A DNA stretch of 64,000 nucleotides from Isochrysis galbana. Its lineage: Eukaryota; Haptophyta; Isochrysidales; Isochrysidaceae. The notes under the pieces were generated by a model. That model saw nothing but the letters and a program-made list of their open reading frames with translations. It did no database searches and was not told the origin of the DNA. The stretch covers positions 3,472,313 through 3,536,312 of the forward strand of contig CM030934.1 in the NCBI GenBank assembly GCA_018136815.1. Reading direction: 5' to 3'. Positions 1 through 10,110 of this stretch are shown in pieces; the first letter of the stretch is position 1, and each line of letters starts with the position of its first letter. Both the position numbers and the translations under genes were made by a program.

Positions 1-41
1 ATTGCTGAGCGGGAGCGGGAGCGACAGAACTGGAACACGAA

Positions 42-2486
42 TCATCTTCGCAATGGGGCCTGAGGCGGCGCCGGCGGAGGCGACCCTTGCCTGATGGCTC
101 GTGATTGACCGTCTCTCTTGAGCCTAGAGTGCTCTACGAACGGATCTTCCGCCAGGGCCGCTCTCATCTCTTCGGAAGTCGGCGTACCCGGAGCCAAATA
201 ACTGGACTGGATGGCGGCCCGGAATCGGAGGCTCGACGACGAGATCGGTCCAAGCTTGAAGCCCTCGCGCGTAGCTACGGAGCGCGTGATGGCAGCCACC
301 GGATGAGACCGTTCACGCTCGGCTAGAGACTCTGAGCCAGGCTCACGTACCGCTAACGATGCTGGGCCGGCGAGTGGTTCGTCTTCGTGTTCCGGCTCCA
401 GGGATGCTAGCCGGGACAGCCCGTCAGCATCCTGATGAACAGCTCCTGGTTTATGTTCGACATCGAACCGGTACTCAGCCAACTTGAGAGCCCACCGAGT
501 CAGCCGAGAGCTGGCCCACCGGCTACTTGATCCTTCATGGTATGCAGCCATCGCAGCGCGGAGTGGTCGACGACTAACTTGAACCGACGCCCCCAAAGGT
601 AGGGTCGCCAATTTCGGATTGATTCCAGGGCAGCCAAGAGCTCAATCTCGGTCACCGTCCAATGGCGTTCGGCCGAGGTGAGACTGCGAGCGTAGTACCC
701 AACGACTCGTTCACGTTATCGTCTCCTAGCTGCGAGAGGATGCCGGCGATACCCAACTTGCTAGCCCCATCGGTCTTGACGATGAAGGGCCGATCATCCC
801 TGGGTGGAGTCAAGACGGGCTCCGAGGTGATCGCTGTCTTGAGCTCTTGGATAGCTCGGCGACACTCCTCGGACTGGGACTCCTTGCCACGTCGCAGCCC
901 TTCCGCGTGAGGGCAGTGAGAGGAGCAGCCTTAGCGGCGAATTGGCGAATGAATCGACGGTAGTAGGAGCAAAGGCCGAGGAAAGATCGAACCGCTTCCA
1001 AGGAGTTGATGGATGACGGGTCGATGTCGGCGACAGCTGCGACCTTCTTCGGGTCCATCTTGAGACCTTCCCTCGAGACAACGTGACCGAGGTACTCCGT
1101 AGAGGTGGCAAAGAAGACACACTTGGACATCTTGCAGGTCAGACCGGCCCACTCTAGCCGCTCGAGAACTAGGTCTAGCCGGTGAAGCATTTGCTCGAAC
1201 GAAGCCTGTGCCCTGGCCTCTTCGGAAGGACCCACGCCCGTTGACCAGATGCCCACATCATCGAGGTAAGGCATGCAGATCTCCCACGCTAGCGCACCGA
1301 GAACGATGTCCATCAAGCGGCACATGTAGGAGGGACCTGATTAGATGCCGAACGGTAGAAAGTTGAACTCGTATTTGCCGCGGTGGGTAGTGAAAGCGGT
1401 GATATGTTTGTGCGATTCTTTGATCGGGATGCCCCAAAAACCAGAGGCTAAATCGAGAGTACATACGAAGAGAGAACTGAGCGGCCCTTGGCCGGACGCT
1501 AGCCTATCAATAGCCTCTACAATGAGGGGTAGAGGGCTATCCTCGACGCGTAGCTTGGCGTTAGTGTCGCGGTAGTCCACGCAGAATCGAACGGAGCCAT
1601 CTTTCTTGCTGACCAGGACTACTCGGGAAGCCCAAGCCGAATTTGACTTGCGAATAATGCCGGCGGCTTCCATCTTGGCTACCTCCTCTTCTATGATGAG
1701 CTCGCCTGCGCGACCCACTCTAGACGGAGCATGCCGGTGAGGAACAGCGCCGGGGTTGAGTGGCAACTCCACCTCGAGAACGTGCGTATGGTTTGGAGCC
1801 CCCGGGTGCAACGCGAAAGCTTTGATGCGCCGGGCCAAGAGTTGGCGTACTTCTTCTCGTTGATCGTCGGAAAGAAGCCGGTCCGGATCGATGGTGGCTG
1901 AGTCGAGTAGAGCTCGTTGCTCCTCGCTCAGCGCGGTGACAGGGTCACCATCCCCCTCGCTTCCAGTCGGAGTCCAGCCCCGGTGCAACTTGAAACGCAC
2001 CTGGAGCGAAGCTATCGGATGCAGAGACGGCAGGGTCAGCGCATTGACCCCGGTGTGGACGATCGTCACCGCGATGCGGTGATCGTCCGTGGGCGTGACC
2101 ACCGTGGGCATTACGAGAGGAGACGAATCGAGAGCCTCGCGATTTGGTAGGCGGTCGACCAGCATCGCGCAGTCCGAATGATCTCGGAGAGCTAGCGGAA
2201 CCCTGACCCAAATGGTTGCGCGGTGGAAGGCAGGAATCGTCACCGCTTGCTCCGTGTAGAGAAGATATTCGGACGAGGTAGACGCCGGAGCTTTGGCCGC
2301 AAACTCGTCGGCAGACTCAAAGAGAGGTGTATAGAGTGGCTGCCTAGCATCAGCAGCAGCCTCACCCTCCGATCCGGCCGGGATCTCTCGTGTTGCCGTC
2401 GACCTCTCCAGAAAGTCGACAGTCAGCGGCTGACCGGGTGACATCGAGATAGCTCCGACGAAGCCGGAGTCCGCGACTGGGGTGGC
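42..2486 (-). pseudogene. pol: Reverse transcriptase and RNase H portion of copy 1 Pol, broken
   Basis: Reading from 2486 leftwards, the frame gives the protease-RT linker and RT. Typical RT blocks are visible: the VLVSKKDGSVRFCVDYRD region near 1600, LPFG near 1345 and the catalytic YLDD near 1260, then the connection (SFLGLCSYYRRFI). RNase H continues in other frames (KTDGAS near 780, ERHWTVTE near 660, RWALKLAEYRFDVEHK near 490). Lesions: a 1-bp deletion near 2485 (a C run one base shorter than in copy 2), an in-frame TAA at 1343-1341 inside the LPFG block, and frame changes near 888, 709 and 530. The stop falls at a position that in relatives holds an ordinary residue of the LPFGLxxAP block, so it is a point nonsense change. 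Integrase is not identified before the window edge. Confidence 0.9.
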
Positions 2487-5400
2487 GCCGTGGAAACTCT
2501 GACTACGCATTCGGAAAGGACTCTTGAAGAGTCTTCTGAATCGCCAGAGGCAGGACGGAGGCGGAGGCTTCCCTCCGAGCTCGCGGCGTCGAGAGAAATG
2601 GTAGCGGAGTGGGCGGCCAAAAAATCGTTCCCGAGCAGAAGCATCGGGTTTCCTTCGATGACCGCGAACGAATGACGGAAGAGGCGACCGGACAAGGAGA
2701 AGACGAGGCTAGCCCGGCCCCTAGTGATGAGAGGAAGGCCGTCCGGCCCATGTAGGTTGGGGACGATAGCGTCCGATACGCGTTCGACGCAAGCGTCTTC
2801 AGGTAGTCGATCGAGAAGAGCAGTGGTGATTACTGACGGGCCCGCTCCAGTGTCAGCCAGGGTGCTGTTCACCGTGAGGGCAACGTCCGGGAGAACGAAC
2901 CCTTGCGCCGCGCGGTCGCCATCGGCACGGCAGACCACGAGATCACGGACATAGAGGCAGTGACGAGGGTAGAGCGGCGGCGGAGTGTCCGCGATAGATT
3001 CCACCGGAAGTGAGGTTCCGGCTCCGGGTGACAGGGTGGTTGGATTGGAGGCTAGCCTGGACGGAGAAGATTCATCGACGTGGGGCACTCGCTCGATAGC
3101 GGCGGCTACCGTCTGCGGCACGAATGGTATTGAAGAGTATGGGGATGCCTTTGCCGAACTAGAGGGGTTAGGCACGCCATCATAGCCTAGCCCTCGACGG
3201 TCCGTCGGATGCCGAGGTTGATCCATTTGGCGTGACCATTCCTTCTCCAGGGACTTCTGCAAGTCTGTCTTCGGAAGCTTCGACAACTCGGAAAAACCGG
3301 CCGCACTGAGGCCTCTAGCGGCAGCCCCATCGCAATACAGTGCCCGTGGAGTATCCTCTCCTTCGGCGGCGTCGGAGGGCTTGGTCTCGAGGGTCTGCAT
3401 GCTCCGGTGTTCTGGAGTCTCGGGCGTATCATCTTCTCCCGAGTCCAGCCCAACATCCCCGTTTTCAAGTGGCCTTTCGGCTACGACCGAACCGGTCGGT
3501 TCGGCCACTCCTTCGTCGCCAGCCGTGAAGGAGGCGCTCGGAGATAGTGCATTGATGCCTTGAGAGCCCAGTCGAGACAAGATGGAAGGTTCCGACGGCT
3601 CCGCAGCTGCCGCTTGCTCAGCGATTTCTTGGGCGATGGAAGGCGTGACATCCTGCCACCGATGGACCCCCGAAATTACATCACGATCGAAGACCTGCCA
3701 CTTGCTGCGGCGCTTCTTCACCGTGTTTGGAGGGCCTGGCGTTGTAGAGCGGTCCCTTATGGGCCACTCCCACGGCGTGAAGCAGTCCACTTCCGCCACG
3801 GTCCCGTCTTGCGATGCGTTGGTTTCCGAGTCCTTCTGATGAAGCAGGCGAGACGCATCGGCAACGGGGCCCGCGTCTGAGATCACGACAACCGAATCAG
3901 ACACTGGCGAACCGCTGGGAGGCGTGAGGTGAGAGCTAGAAGCTGCTTCGCCTCTCCCCTCCATGAAGCGAGCCAGAGCCGTCCTCGGCTCAGCCAGTTC
4001 GAAGCCGGTCGAGCAGAGCGAAGGGCGTTCTCTCAAGCTGGCAGCAGCTTGGGAAATTGCCCAGTCCACCGTGAAGTCGAGCGAACGCGACGCCTTGGCT
4101 TCGCGCGCATAACGGCGCAGGACCGGCATCCACTGGGCCGCCATTGCACCGGCAATGCCTACATAGGTGCGGCTGCGAAGGGCGCCACGGTGGGGCGACG
4201 GCGATAGATCCGCCATAGCGGATAGACGTCCCTCGACAATCTTCGAAGGATGCAAGGACGGGAGTGAAGCCGTCAGGTACAGGCCAGTTGCTTTTTGATG
4301 GCCCGTGCCGTGCTGCCACGGCTGCACAAACTGCCGCGGTCGCAACCCCCCGACTAAGGCGGAGGCTTCCGCGTGCATTCGAGGATTTTCGACGGCAACG
4401 AAAGGCGCGTCGGCGCTTGCCATGGCGAGGAAGACTCTAGCGGCGGATTCGAGAGCCTGGCGTCGTCCCGGCTCCCGATCGAGCCACTGGCAACTCACCG
4501 CCGACAAATACGTGCACGGCGGATGCGCGACCACGAGGTCCCAACCGAGGTTTTGAATGTGAAGAGCATCTCCGCAGAAGTGGGGAATGTAGTCGATCTC
4601 CGACGGTCGTAGATCGCACGTCGCGACGTGCGCTCCGGCGAGTAGGAACATCGAAGACACGACCCCGCTAGCTTCACCGACGACTAGAACGCGGGGTGAA
4701 GGAATCCCCTCGGCCGCGTCGAGCGTCACGGCGTCGTGGATCGCCGCTAACTCAGCGCAAAGCTCGTCAAAATGCGTCGGCAACACGGCAGAGGGTGATG
4801 AATGAGTGCTCGCGTGCGGCCGCCGCAAGGCTAGAGCAGCTTCGGCGAGATGGCGGGGCAAGATGACGAAGGAACCGCTAGCCCGGGCACGGGAGGCGGC
4901 TAACATTTGGAGCTCGCGCGTAGGGGCGCGGGCAGCTTCAGTAGACTTGGCGGCCGAGGAACAACCAACCACGGCGATCCGGTGGATGGCCTCGGCAGTA
5001 GAATTCAGGGGGAGGGGGTCGTCGCCCTGAAGTTTCGGTGGGCTAGACCTGAAGGGGGTTGGCCCCGGCGGGCGATCCCTGGAACGGGGACCCTCCGGAG
5101 AGCCGAGAGAAAGAGGAGACGCCGGCGTCCGCGTGGGGCGCGACGAGAGATCGTAATCGACGGCCACTGCGTCTCCCGAGTCTGGGGTGGCCACGGCGTG
5201 AGCGCGGAAAGCCGCAGCTCCCTTGGAACCTTCAACTTCATTGACTCCGGAAGCCGACCCTTCCGGGTCGGGAACCAGGTCGGAAACGAGAACAGGTGCA
5301 ACTTCGAGACGAGAGAATGAACACGATGACGGAGAAATATAACGAACCGGGGAGAGAGGTGAGGAGGAGGCACTAGTCTCCGCCTCCACTGCACGAGAAC

Positions 5401-6142
5401 CTACGGTAGACAACGACAATTTGTCCGCAGAGCGGCTCCGGCTATGGCCCTTGGGAGAGAGGTCTCCAGAGGGGTCCCGCCGGGAAAGAGCAGAAACAGG
5501 TAAAGCAGCAACGACGTTTTCGGACGCGGCAGCGGCCACGTCGGACCTATCCATAGAACCTAGAGCAGAAGATGATACCGAGTCGACAGCCCTCGAGGGC
5601 TTCACAACCGATTGTTTACGAAACGAAGAGACCGAAGACGCGTCGGATCCACCTAGCCCACCCCCTTGGGCAGGGCCGTCGGGGGGTGAATCCAGGGATG
5701 AAGATGCGTCGAAAGACCTAGGAGAATTAGAAGAAACCGAAGACAGCATAGTATCCGTAGAAACAGACTCCAAGAGGGGCAGCGAGCGAGAATCAGCCCC
5801 TAACATCCTAATAGCGTGCGAAGTAATAGAAGAACTTGTAGACGTACACGAATTTCGGAGAGTCGGGTCGCGACGATCTCCGGGGCAAACCTGTTTCCAG
5901 GAGCCCGGGTCAAGTGTCGACTCCGGCTTCCGAGATAGCCGTTCGGCGGGGGCTTCAGCCGGCGAGGCGGCTCCCACCGTCGAGGACTGAATAGAGCTAG
6001 AGACAGGGGGAGAATCGCCGCGTTGACAGCTCTTCTCCCCAAGCGGCGTAGGGATCGGATCGGGATGGTGGTGGTGGCGTTCGGGCCCACCGCCCGCGAT
6101 GTTCTCCGCCAGGGTTTGAAGGACGGGGACCCCGCCGGACCC
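2423..6142 (-). CDS. pol: Copy 1 Pol N-terminal part: linker, methyltransferase-like domain, aspartic protease
   Basis: This frame is continuous with Gag and opens directly after its TAG (6145-6143); there is no ATG near the beginning, so it is probably reached by readthrough. A long Ser/Pro-rich linker comes first. Then, at about 4771-4094, comes a class-I methyltransferase-like domain: a motif-I-like strand (VLVVGEASG), an acidic end of strand 2 (CDLRPSE), HPPCTYLS with the candidate catalytic Cys codon at 4516-4514, then VENPRMH and QPWQHGTGHQKAT. The aspartic protease follows with DTGA at 2854-2843 and a downstream LLLGNDFL. The frame ends at 2423 only because of the 1-bp deletion near 2485; copy 2 reads straight on into RT. 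Methyltransferase activity is untested and the classical QxRxR block is not obvious. Confidence 0.88.
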   Translation of the reverse strand, partial: GSGGVPVLQTLAENIAGGGPERHHHHPDPIPTPLGEKSCQRGDSPPVSSSIQSSTVGAASPAEAPAERLSRKPESTLDPGSWKQVCPGDRRDPTLRNSCTSTSSSITSHAIRMLGADSRSLPLLESVSTDTMLSSVSSNSPRSFDASSSLDSPPDGPAQGGGLGGSDASSVSSFRKQSVVKPSRAVDSVSSSALGSMDRSDVAAAASENVVAALPVSALSRRDPSGDLSPKGHSRSRSADKLSLSTVGSRAVEAETSASSSPLSPVRYISPSSCSFSRLEVAPVLVSDLVPDPEGSASGVNEVEGSKGAAAFRAHAVATPDSGDAVAVDYDLSSRPTRTPASPLSLGSPEGPRSRDRPPGPTPFRSSPPKLQGDDPLPLNSTAEAIHRIAVVGCSSAAKSTEAARAPTRELQMLAASRARASGSFVILPRHLAEAALALRRPHASTHSSPSAVLPTHFDELCAELAAIHDAVTLDAAEGIPSPRVLVVGEASGVVSSMFLLAGAHVATCDLRPSEIDYIPHFCGDALHIQNLGWDLVVAHPPCTYLSAVSCQWLDREPGRRQALESAARVFLAMASADAPFVAVENPRMHAEASALVGGLRPRQFVQPWQHGTGHQKATGLYLTASLPSLHPSKIVEGRLSAMADLSPSPHRGALRSRTYVGIAGAMAAQWMPVLRRYAREAKASRSLDFTVDWAISQAAASLRERPSLCSTGFELAEPRTALARFMEGRGEAASSSHLTPPSGSPVSDSVVVISDAGPVADASRLLHQKDSETNASQDGTVAEVDCFTPWEWPIRDRSTTPGPPNTVKKRRSKWQVFDRDVISGVHRWQDVTPSIAQEIAEQAAAAEPSEPSILSRLGSQGINALSPSASFTAGDEGVAEPTGSVVAERPLENGDVGLDSGEDDTPETPEHRSMQTLETKPSDAAEGEDTPRALYCDGAAARGLSAAGFSELSKLPKTDLQKSLEKEWSRQMDQPRHPTDRRGLGYDGVPNPSSSAKASPYSSIPFVPQTVAAAIERVPHVDESSPSRLASNPTTLSPGAGTSLPVESIADTPPPLYPRHCLYVRDLVVCRADGDRAAQGFVLPDVALTVNSTLADTGAGPSVITTALLDRLPEDACVERVSDAIVPNLHGPDGLPLITRGRASLVFSLSGRLFRHSFAVIEGNPMLLLGNDFLAAHSATISLDAASSEGSLRLRPASGDSEDSSRVLSECVVRVSTAPPQSRTPASSELSRCHPVSR

Positions 6143-6145
6143 CTA
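6110..6145 (-). promoter_or_regulatory. Candidate readthrough stop between gag and pol, copy 1
   Basis: Gag ends with CAG TAG GGG and the same frame then stays open for the whole of Pol. GGGG and CCCC blocks just after the stop could form a GC-rich hairpin. In gammaretroviruses a UAG followed by G and a structured element is read through to make Gag-Pol. The same arrangement is present in copy 2. Confidence 0.6.
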
Positions 6146-8860
6146 CTGAGGCTTAACCCGGACCATCGAGCGAAGAAGCTTATGAATGTGCTCGTCCGAT
6201 CCACACTCTCCGCAGCCAGCCTCACACAGAAAGCGAATATATGGCTGACAGATGACGGGGTTGTGAGCACCGTCTCCCGTGCCATATTTCCAGGCTTCGC
6301 TGGCTGGAGTGCCAGGAGGAGCGTGAGGTCGGAAAGCGCAGAAGGCACAGCCGTTTTCGTTCGTCCATTCGGTGATTCCCCTATTGATATCGTCCGTCCG
6401 TGGAGTTTCCATTGAATTATCGGCCGGTCGGCACTTTGCTAGCGCCGCCGAGACCCTTGGGTGCTTGGCATAGCCTGCTACGGCCCAGAAGCGGGCTCGG
6501 GCCCGATTCCAAAGCTCGGGCGTCCACCGGGATACGCCCAAATCAGGCGGTAGCCCTTGGCCGTTCGCCGGCGGATCGCAGCGACGGCTGGGCGGCCGAG
6601 ACGAGCCTCCCTTTCGACCGGGTGGATCGGTTAGTATAGCCGGCAACGGTGAGTTGGAGTGGTAACTTGCCGGCGGTGCAGCAGCCCGATAATCAGGCTT
6701 CGAAGCAGGCGAGTGTCCCTGTCCGCGAAGAGCTTCAGCCACGGTGGCTTGGACGGCTGCCTGCACGGCGGCGACCATGTCCGTGGTCGAAGCGGTCTTC
6801 TGGGACGAGGATGTCTCGTTCTTTGCCTCGCCTGAGGCCTTAGTGCGTACGCTAGCCGCGGTTTGCTTCGTCGAGGTGCGGGATTGATGACGCTTCACCC
6901 GGGCCTGCTCGTAAGGGCTGAGGTACCGTTGGCAGAGGTTGACGCACGAGAGCGCCGACCGACCTAGCTCGTGGTTCTCTACGCGGAAACGAGTCTCCGC
7001 GAGCACCTCCGCAAATTTAATCGCATTGTCGACGCCGCGCTGAGGATCAACCTTATCGTTCCGGATGATTTCTTCGAACCTCTGGTTGATCTCATGGGCC
7101 ATGTTTGGATGATCCCACACGTTGGTGGAGTCAACCGCGGAATCGCCAAGCTTGCGGATGTAGGCGCGAACCAAATTCTTGCTGAGCTCACATAGATCAG
7201 CGCCGGCCTCGCGCTCCTTCATGCGGTCCCACTCCATCGACGCCGAGTCTTTCGCGAAACCATCGGCCCCGTTTGCGAAGGTCCCGTCGCATTTGCGAAG
7301 AAGGACGTCAGCAGCGAGGACAGGATTGAGAGCGAGGGCGCGGTCCTCCACTAGATCGAGGAGGAAGGCGAAGATGCGAGAATTGCCGCTGGAATTGGCT
7401 CCGGCTGCCGCGAGGAGGGAGGTAAATATTTCGCGATGATCGCAGCCGAGCGCTAGTGCCCGCTCCAACGGCTTGATGAGAGTTAGCCGAAATTCGTTCC
7501 AGGCTGTCGCCGCGGTTTGAACGTTATCGGAGGCGAGGGCCTTTGGGAAGCGGAGCTCCGAAAGCTCTTTGCCCATCCTGACCTGATGGTGAAGGGTTTG
7601 CTCGGCTGAGAAGCGGCTACGCACCCATTTGAGCAAGTGGTCCTCCTCCATGAAAATTCGGCAATGCCAAACGTTGCCCGCCAGGGAGAGGTTGCTCTTC
7701 AAAATGGTGTGGATGAGCTCATGCTCGTCGGAGTCGCGGTAAAGGGCGGCCAGATCGCGTGAGGGCAGGGCGAGGAGATTTTTCCACTCGCTTACAACTG
7801 CCTCTCGCTCATCCATCCCCACCGCAAGGCAGGGGTCGCGAGGGTGGCGGAACGGCACCACCGGGGTCGGGCCCCGGTAAGGGCTCTGATCCTGGCGGCG
7901 GGATTCCGATTTGGAGGTCGGGTACGCCGACCGTGGAACCCTAGTAGCCGGAGAGGCGTGGCCCTTTTGGTCTAGGGCAGGAGGCTCGTCCATGGATGGT
8001 TCCTTCTGAGCCGGCCTAGCAGAATCCGCAGCCGCCTCGGTCCGATCCATGGACGGACTTGAAGTGGGCTCTTGGCGGGCTTGGAGTAGCTGAGTCAGGG
8101 CTTTGAACCCTGCTTCAACTTGATCCCGGAGAAGCCCCTCCCTCGCCTCTGCCGCGGCAAGGGATGACTGTAGGCGCTCCACAGCCCCTTTTAGGGTGTT
8201 GGTCTGCGCTTGAAGCCTTGCCATTTCCGCATCCTGACGCGCCGCGGCCGTCTCGATCGGGGTGATCTCTTGATCAAAGACCCCTTTTGATGACGGCGGG
8301 GCATAGTCCCGGTAAGCGGGGCTTCGGAAGCTGATCCCCTCCCCTTCACCGACCTCAGACTCATCATCTCGAAGGTGAGGAGGGGGGTCAAACTGAATCA
8401 GAGGGAGGGGACCCTCCTCCACCTCATTGGCCAACTCAGCGACGCTGAAGTTGGCCTCATGCGGGAGAGGGTCATGCTCCACCATGGCCCGCTGTGATTG
8501 CACCCGGTGGGTGCCGAAGGAAGCGGACAAATCCTCGCCATCCGCCACGAGCTGATCGGAGCCAGTCGTGGAGATAGCAGCCGGGGTGATGGGTGCCATT
8601 GGTGTAGCCTCAGAAGCCGTGGGATCACTCGGACATCCCACGGGAGCAAAAGCTGCAGCGGGCAGAGAAGGTTCCCTGAGGGGTTCCTCCTCTGCGGCCG
8701 AGGACGCAAGCTTCGATTTCGTGCTTGTCGAGTCGAGCGGAGCCGGAGGGCTCTGAGCCACTCCGTCGCGAGCAGCACCGGCGGCTAGCGCGGCGCTTTG
8801 GCCCTCCTCCCCACCGGGAGTCGGGTGAATGAAATTCTGGACTGGGTCGGGCAACCCCAT
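6143..8860 (-). CDS. gag: Gag polyprotein, copy 1
   Basis: The start ATG (8860-8858, MGLPDPVQNF) was chosen because it is conserved in copy 2 and gives identical 905-residue products; reading upstream relies on non-ATG starts. The first 200 residues are acidic, Pro/Ser-rich and low in complexity. A coiled coil follows at about 205-275 (AARQDAEMARLQAQTNTLKG), then a helical, capsid-like middle region, and a basic Ser/Lys region at about 590-660. The C-terminus is Cys/His-rich (CAFCAF, then CEAGCGECGSDEHIHK), a candidate zinc-binding, nucleocapsid-like segment, but not a canonical CCHC knuckle. The stop is TAG and Pol continues in the same frame. The whole ORF is intact and differs from copy 2 by scattered substitutions only. 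Confidence 0.88.
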   Translation of the reverse strand: MGLPDPVQNFIHPTPGGEEGQSAALAAGAARDGVAQSPPAPLDSTSTKSKLASSAAEEEPLREPSLPAAAFAPVGCPSDPTASEATPMAPITPAAISTTGSDQLVADGEDLSASFGTHRVQSQRAMVEHDPLPHEANFSVAELANEVEEGPLPLIQFDPPPHLRDDESEVGEGEGISFRSPAYRDYAPPSSKGVFDQEITPIETAAARQDAEMARLQAQTNTLKGAVERLQSSLAAAEAREGLLRDQVEAGFKALTQLLQARQEPTSSPSMDRTEAAADSARPAQKEPSMDEPPALDQKGHASPATRVPRSAYPTSKSESRRQDQSPYRGPTPVVPFRHPRDPCLAVGMDEREAVVSEWKNLLALPSRDLAALYRDSDEHELIHTILKSNLSLAGNVWHCRIFMEEDHLLKWVRSRFSAEQTLHHQVRMGKELSELRFPKALASDNVQTAATAWNEFRLTLIKPLERALALGCDHREIFTSLLAAAGANSSGNSRIFAFLLDLVEDRALALNPVLAADVLLRKCDGTFANGADGFAKDSASMEWDRMKEREAGADLCELSKNLVRAYIRKLGDSAVDSTNVWDHPNMAHEINQRFEEIIRNDKVDPQRGVDNAIKFAEVLAETRFRVENHELGRSALSCVNLCQRYLSPYEQARVKRHQSRTSTKQTAASVRTKASGEAKNETSSSQKTASTTDMVAAVQAAVQATVAEALRGQGHSPASKPDYRAAAPPASYHSNSPLPAILTDPPGRKGGSSRPPSRRCDPPANGQGLPPDLGVSRWTPELWNRARARFWAVAGYAKHPRVSAALAKCRPADNSMETPRTDDINRGITEWTNENGCAFCAFRPHAPPGTPASEAWKYGTGDGAHNPVICQPYIRFLCEAGCGECGSDEHIHKLLRSMVRVKPQ

Positions 8861-10040
8861 TTGGGTGTCTGGACGGGGAACGAACGGCGAACGAAGGGCT
8901 GTGGGGCGGCGAGGCGCTCCTAGCGGCCCTAGTGTGTTGGGTTTTAAGAGATTGTTAGACCTACAAAGAACTCTTCCCTCAGGGAGGGAGCCTAGGCTGC
9001 TAGAGTGCAGCGACGCAGCGAACAACGACGGACAAAGAGCCTGAGAACAACAGGATACACCGACCCACGAACACACCGGAATCATTCACCCAAACCAAGC
9101 AAATTATCAAGTAACCGCGACCCCAAATCACCGATAACTCAAACACGTCGCGAGAGACGGAGAGAGAGAGCGAGAGAGAGAGAGACTCCGCAGCGACGGC
9201 CGGAGCGTGTCTCCATTGTAACTTCCCACGTAGCGGAGAGTCCGAAGGGGAGCGTCATGTCGCGCGACCACGGCGATCACTTTGGATACAGATCGCAACG
9301 AGATGTCTTCACGACCGAATAAATCTTGCCGTTGAGCGTGAACCTTCTAGACGCTTCTAACGAACAACCCTGAGTAGCAACCAAGGGGAAAAAACACCAA
9401 AGGGGCCAAGGCTTGCATGTAACTTGCATCAAGGGGAAAGATTCCCTCACCAAGGAAGCGAACCTACACCGGTCTCCAAGGGGAGATGGCAAATTAAACC
9501 TCAAATCTCGAGCGGCTAGAGCAACCGACTCGCTCGCCAAAACCTTGACCGAGAAGAAAGAAGCAAGGACCTACAAGCCAAGGGTAGCGGACCTAGGGAA
9601 TGTGAGAGGAAATTTCCGAACGCCAACGCCAAACGCCGGAAGGCAACGAAACCCTAACCAGGCCAAGCAGAACCTACGAAGAACAGGCCTGGACGACAAC
9701 GAAAGTGAGCAGGTCCCAAGAAAGAACCGGAACCCAACAAGAAACGACAAGCCTTGCAAGAAGCTAAACAAGCCTTCACAAGGTAACCTGAGAGCCTGAG
9801 ACAAGCGCGCAGCGAGTGACAGGCGACCTGGCTCCTTTGGGTCAAGATTACCCGAAAGGAGGAAACCTGGAATCTAGACCTGACAGACAGGCTAGAAGGA
9901 ACGAAACGAGAACTCGAATTCTAGATCGCTAGGGACGAACCCTACCAACCTAGAAGTACCTGAGCTTCACCGTGTGGCCGCACGGCGAAGGACCTGGAAA
10001 CAAGAGCCTGGAAATCGCATCATCTAGGATGAATGCGACA
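8861..10040 (-). repeat. 5' terminal region (LTR plus leader) of copy 1
   Basis: This 1180-bp stretch aligns along its length with 55259-56445 of copy 2 (1187 bp). It begins TGTCGCATTC and a short inverted repeat (TCGCATTCATC and ATGATGCGA) lies within the first 30 bases. A GA-rich patch sits near 9155-9190. Where the LTR ends and the leader begins cannot be set without the 3' LTR, and no convincing primer-binding site was found. Confidence 0.75.
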
Positions 10041-10110
10041 CGAAGACCATAAACAGCTACATTGTCATCATTGCCAAAGTTGCATTTGTCAATGCGATTG
10101 TTTTAATTGT

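Larger units (their letters stand above)
1..10040 (-). mobile_element. Ty3/gypsy-like LTR retrotransposon, copy 1 (3' end off window)
   Basis: Order along the minus strand: 5' terminal region (10040-8861), Gag (8860-6143), TAG stop, then Pol with linker, methyltransferase-like domain, aspartic protease, reverse transcriptase and RNase H, running off the left edge. The 5' boundary is where similarity to copy 2 begins, at TGTCGCATTC (TG as in most LTRs). The protease-RT-RNase H order is that of Ty3/gypsy elements. This copy is dead in RT/RNase H: a TAA at 1343-1341 and frameshifts near 2485, 888, 709 and 530. No 3' LTR is in the window, so LTR length, integrase and target-site duplication cannot be seen. 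Confidence 0.93.

Noticed and set aside
2423..2510. Programmed frameshift between protease and RT
   Set aside because: Copy 2 reads through the same place in one frame because its C run is one base longer, so the shift in copy 1 is a deletion.
4094..4771. Phage or bacterial contamination as the source of the methyltransferase-like domain
   Set aside because: The domain is in the same frame as protease and RT, and is present at the same position in both element copies within a scaffold of intron-containing genes.
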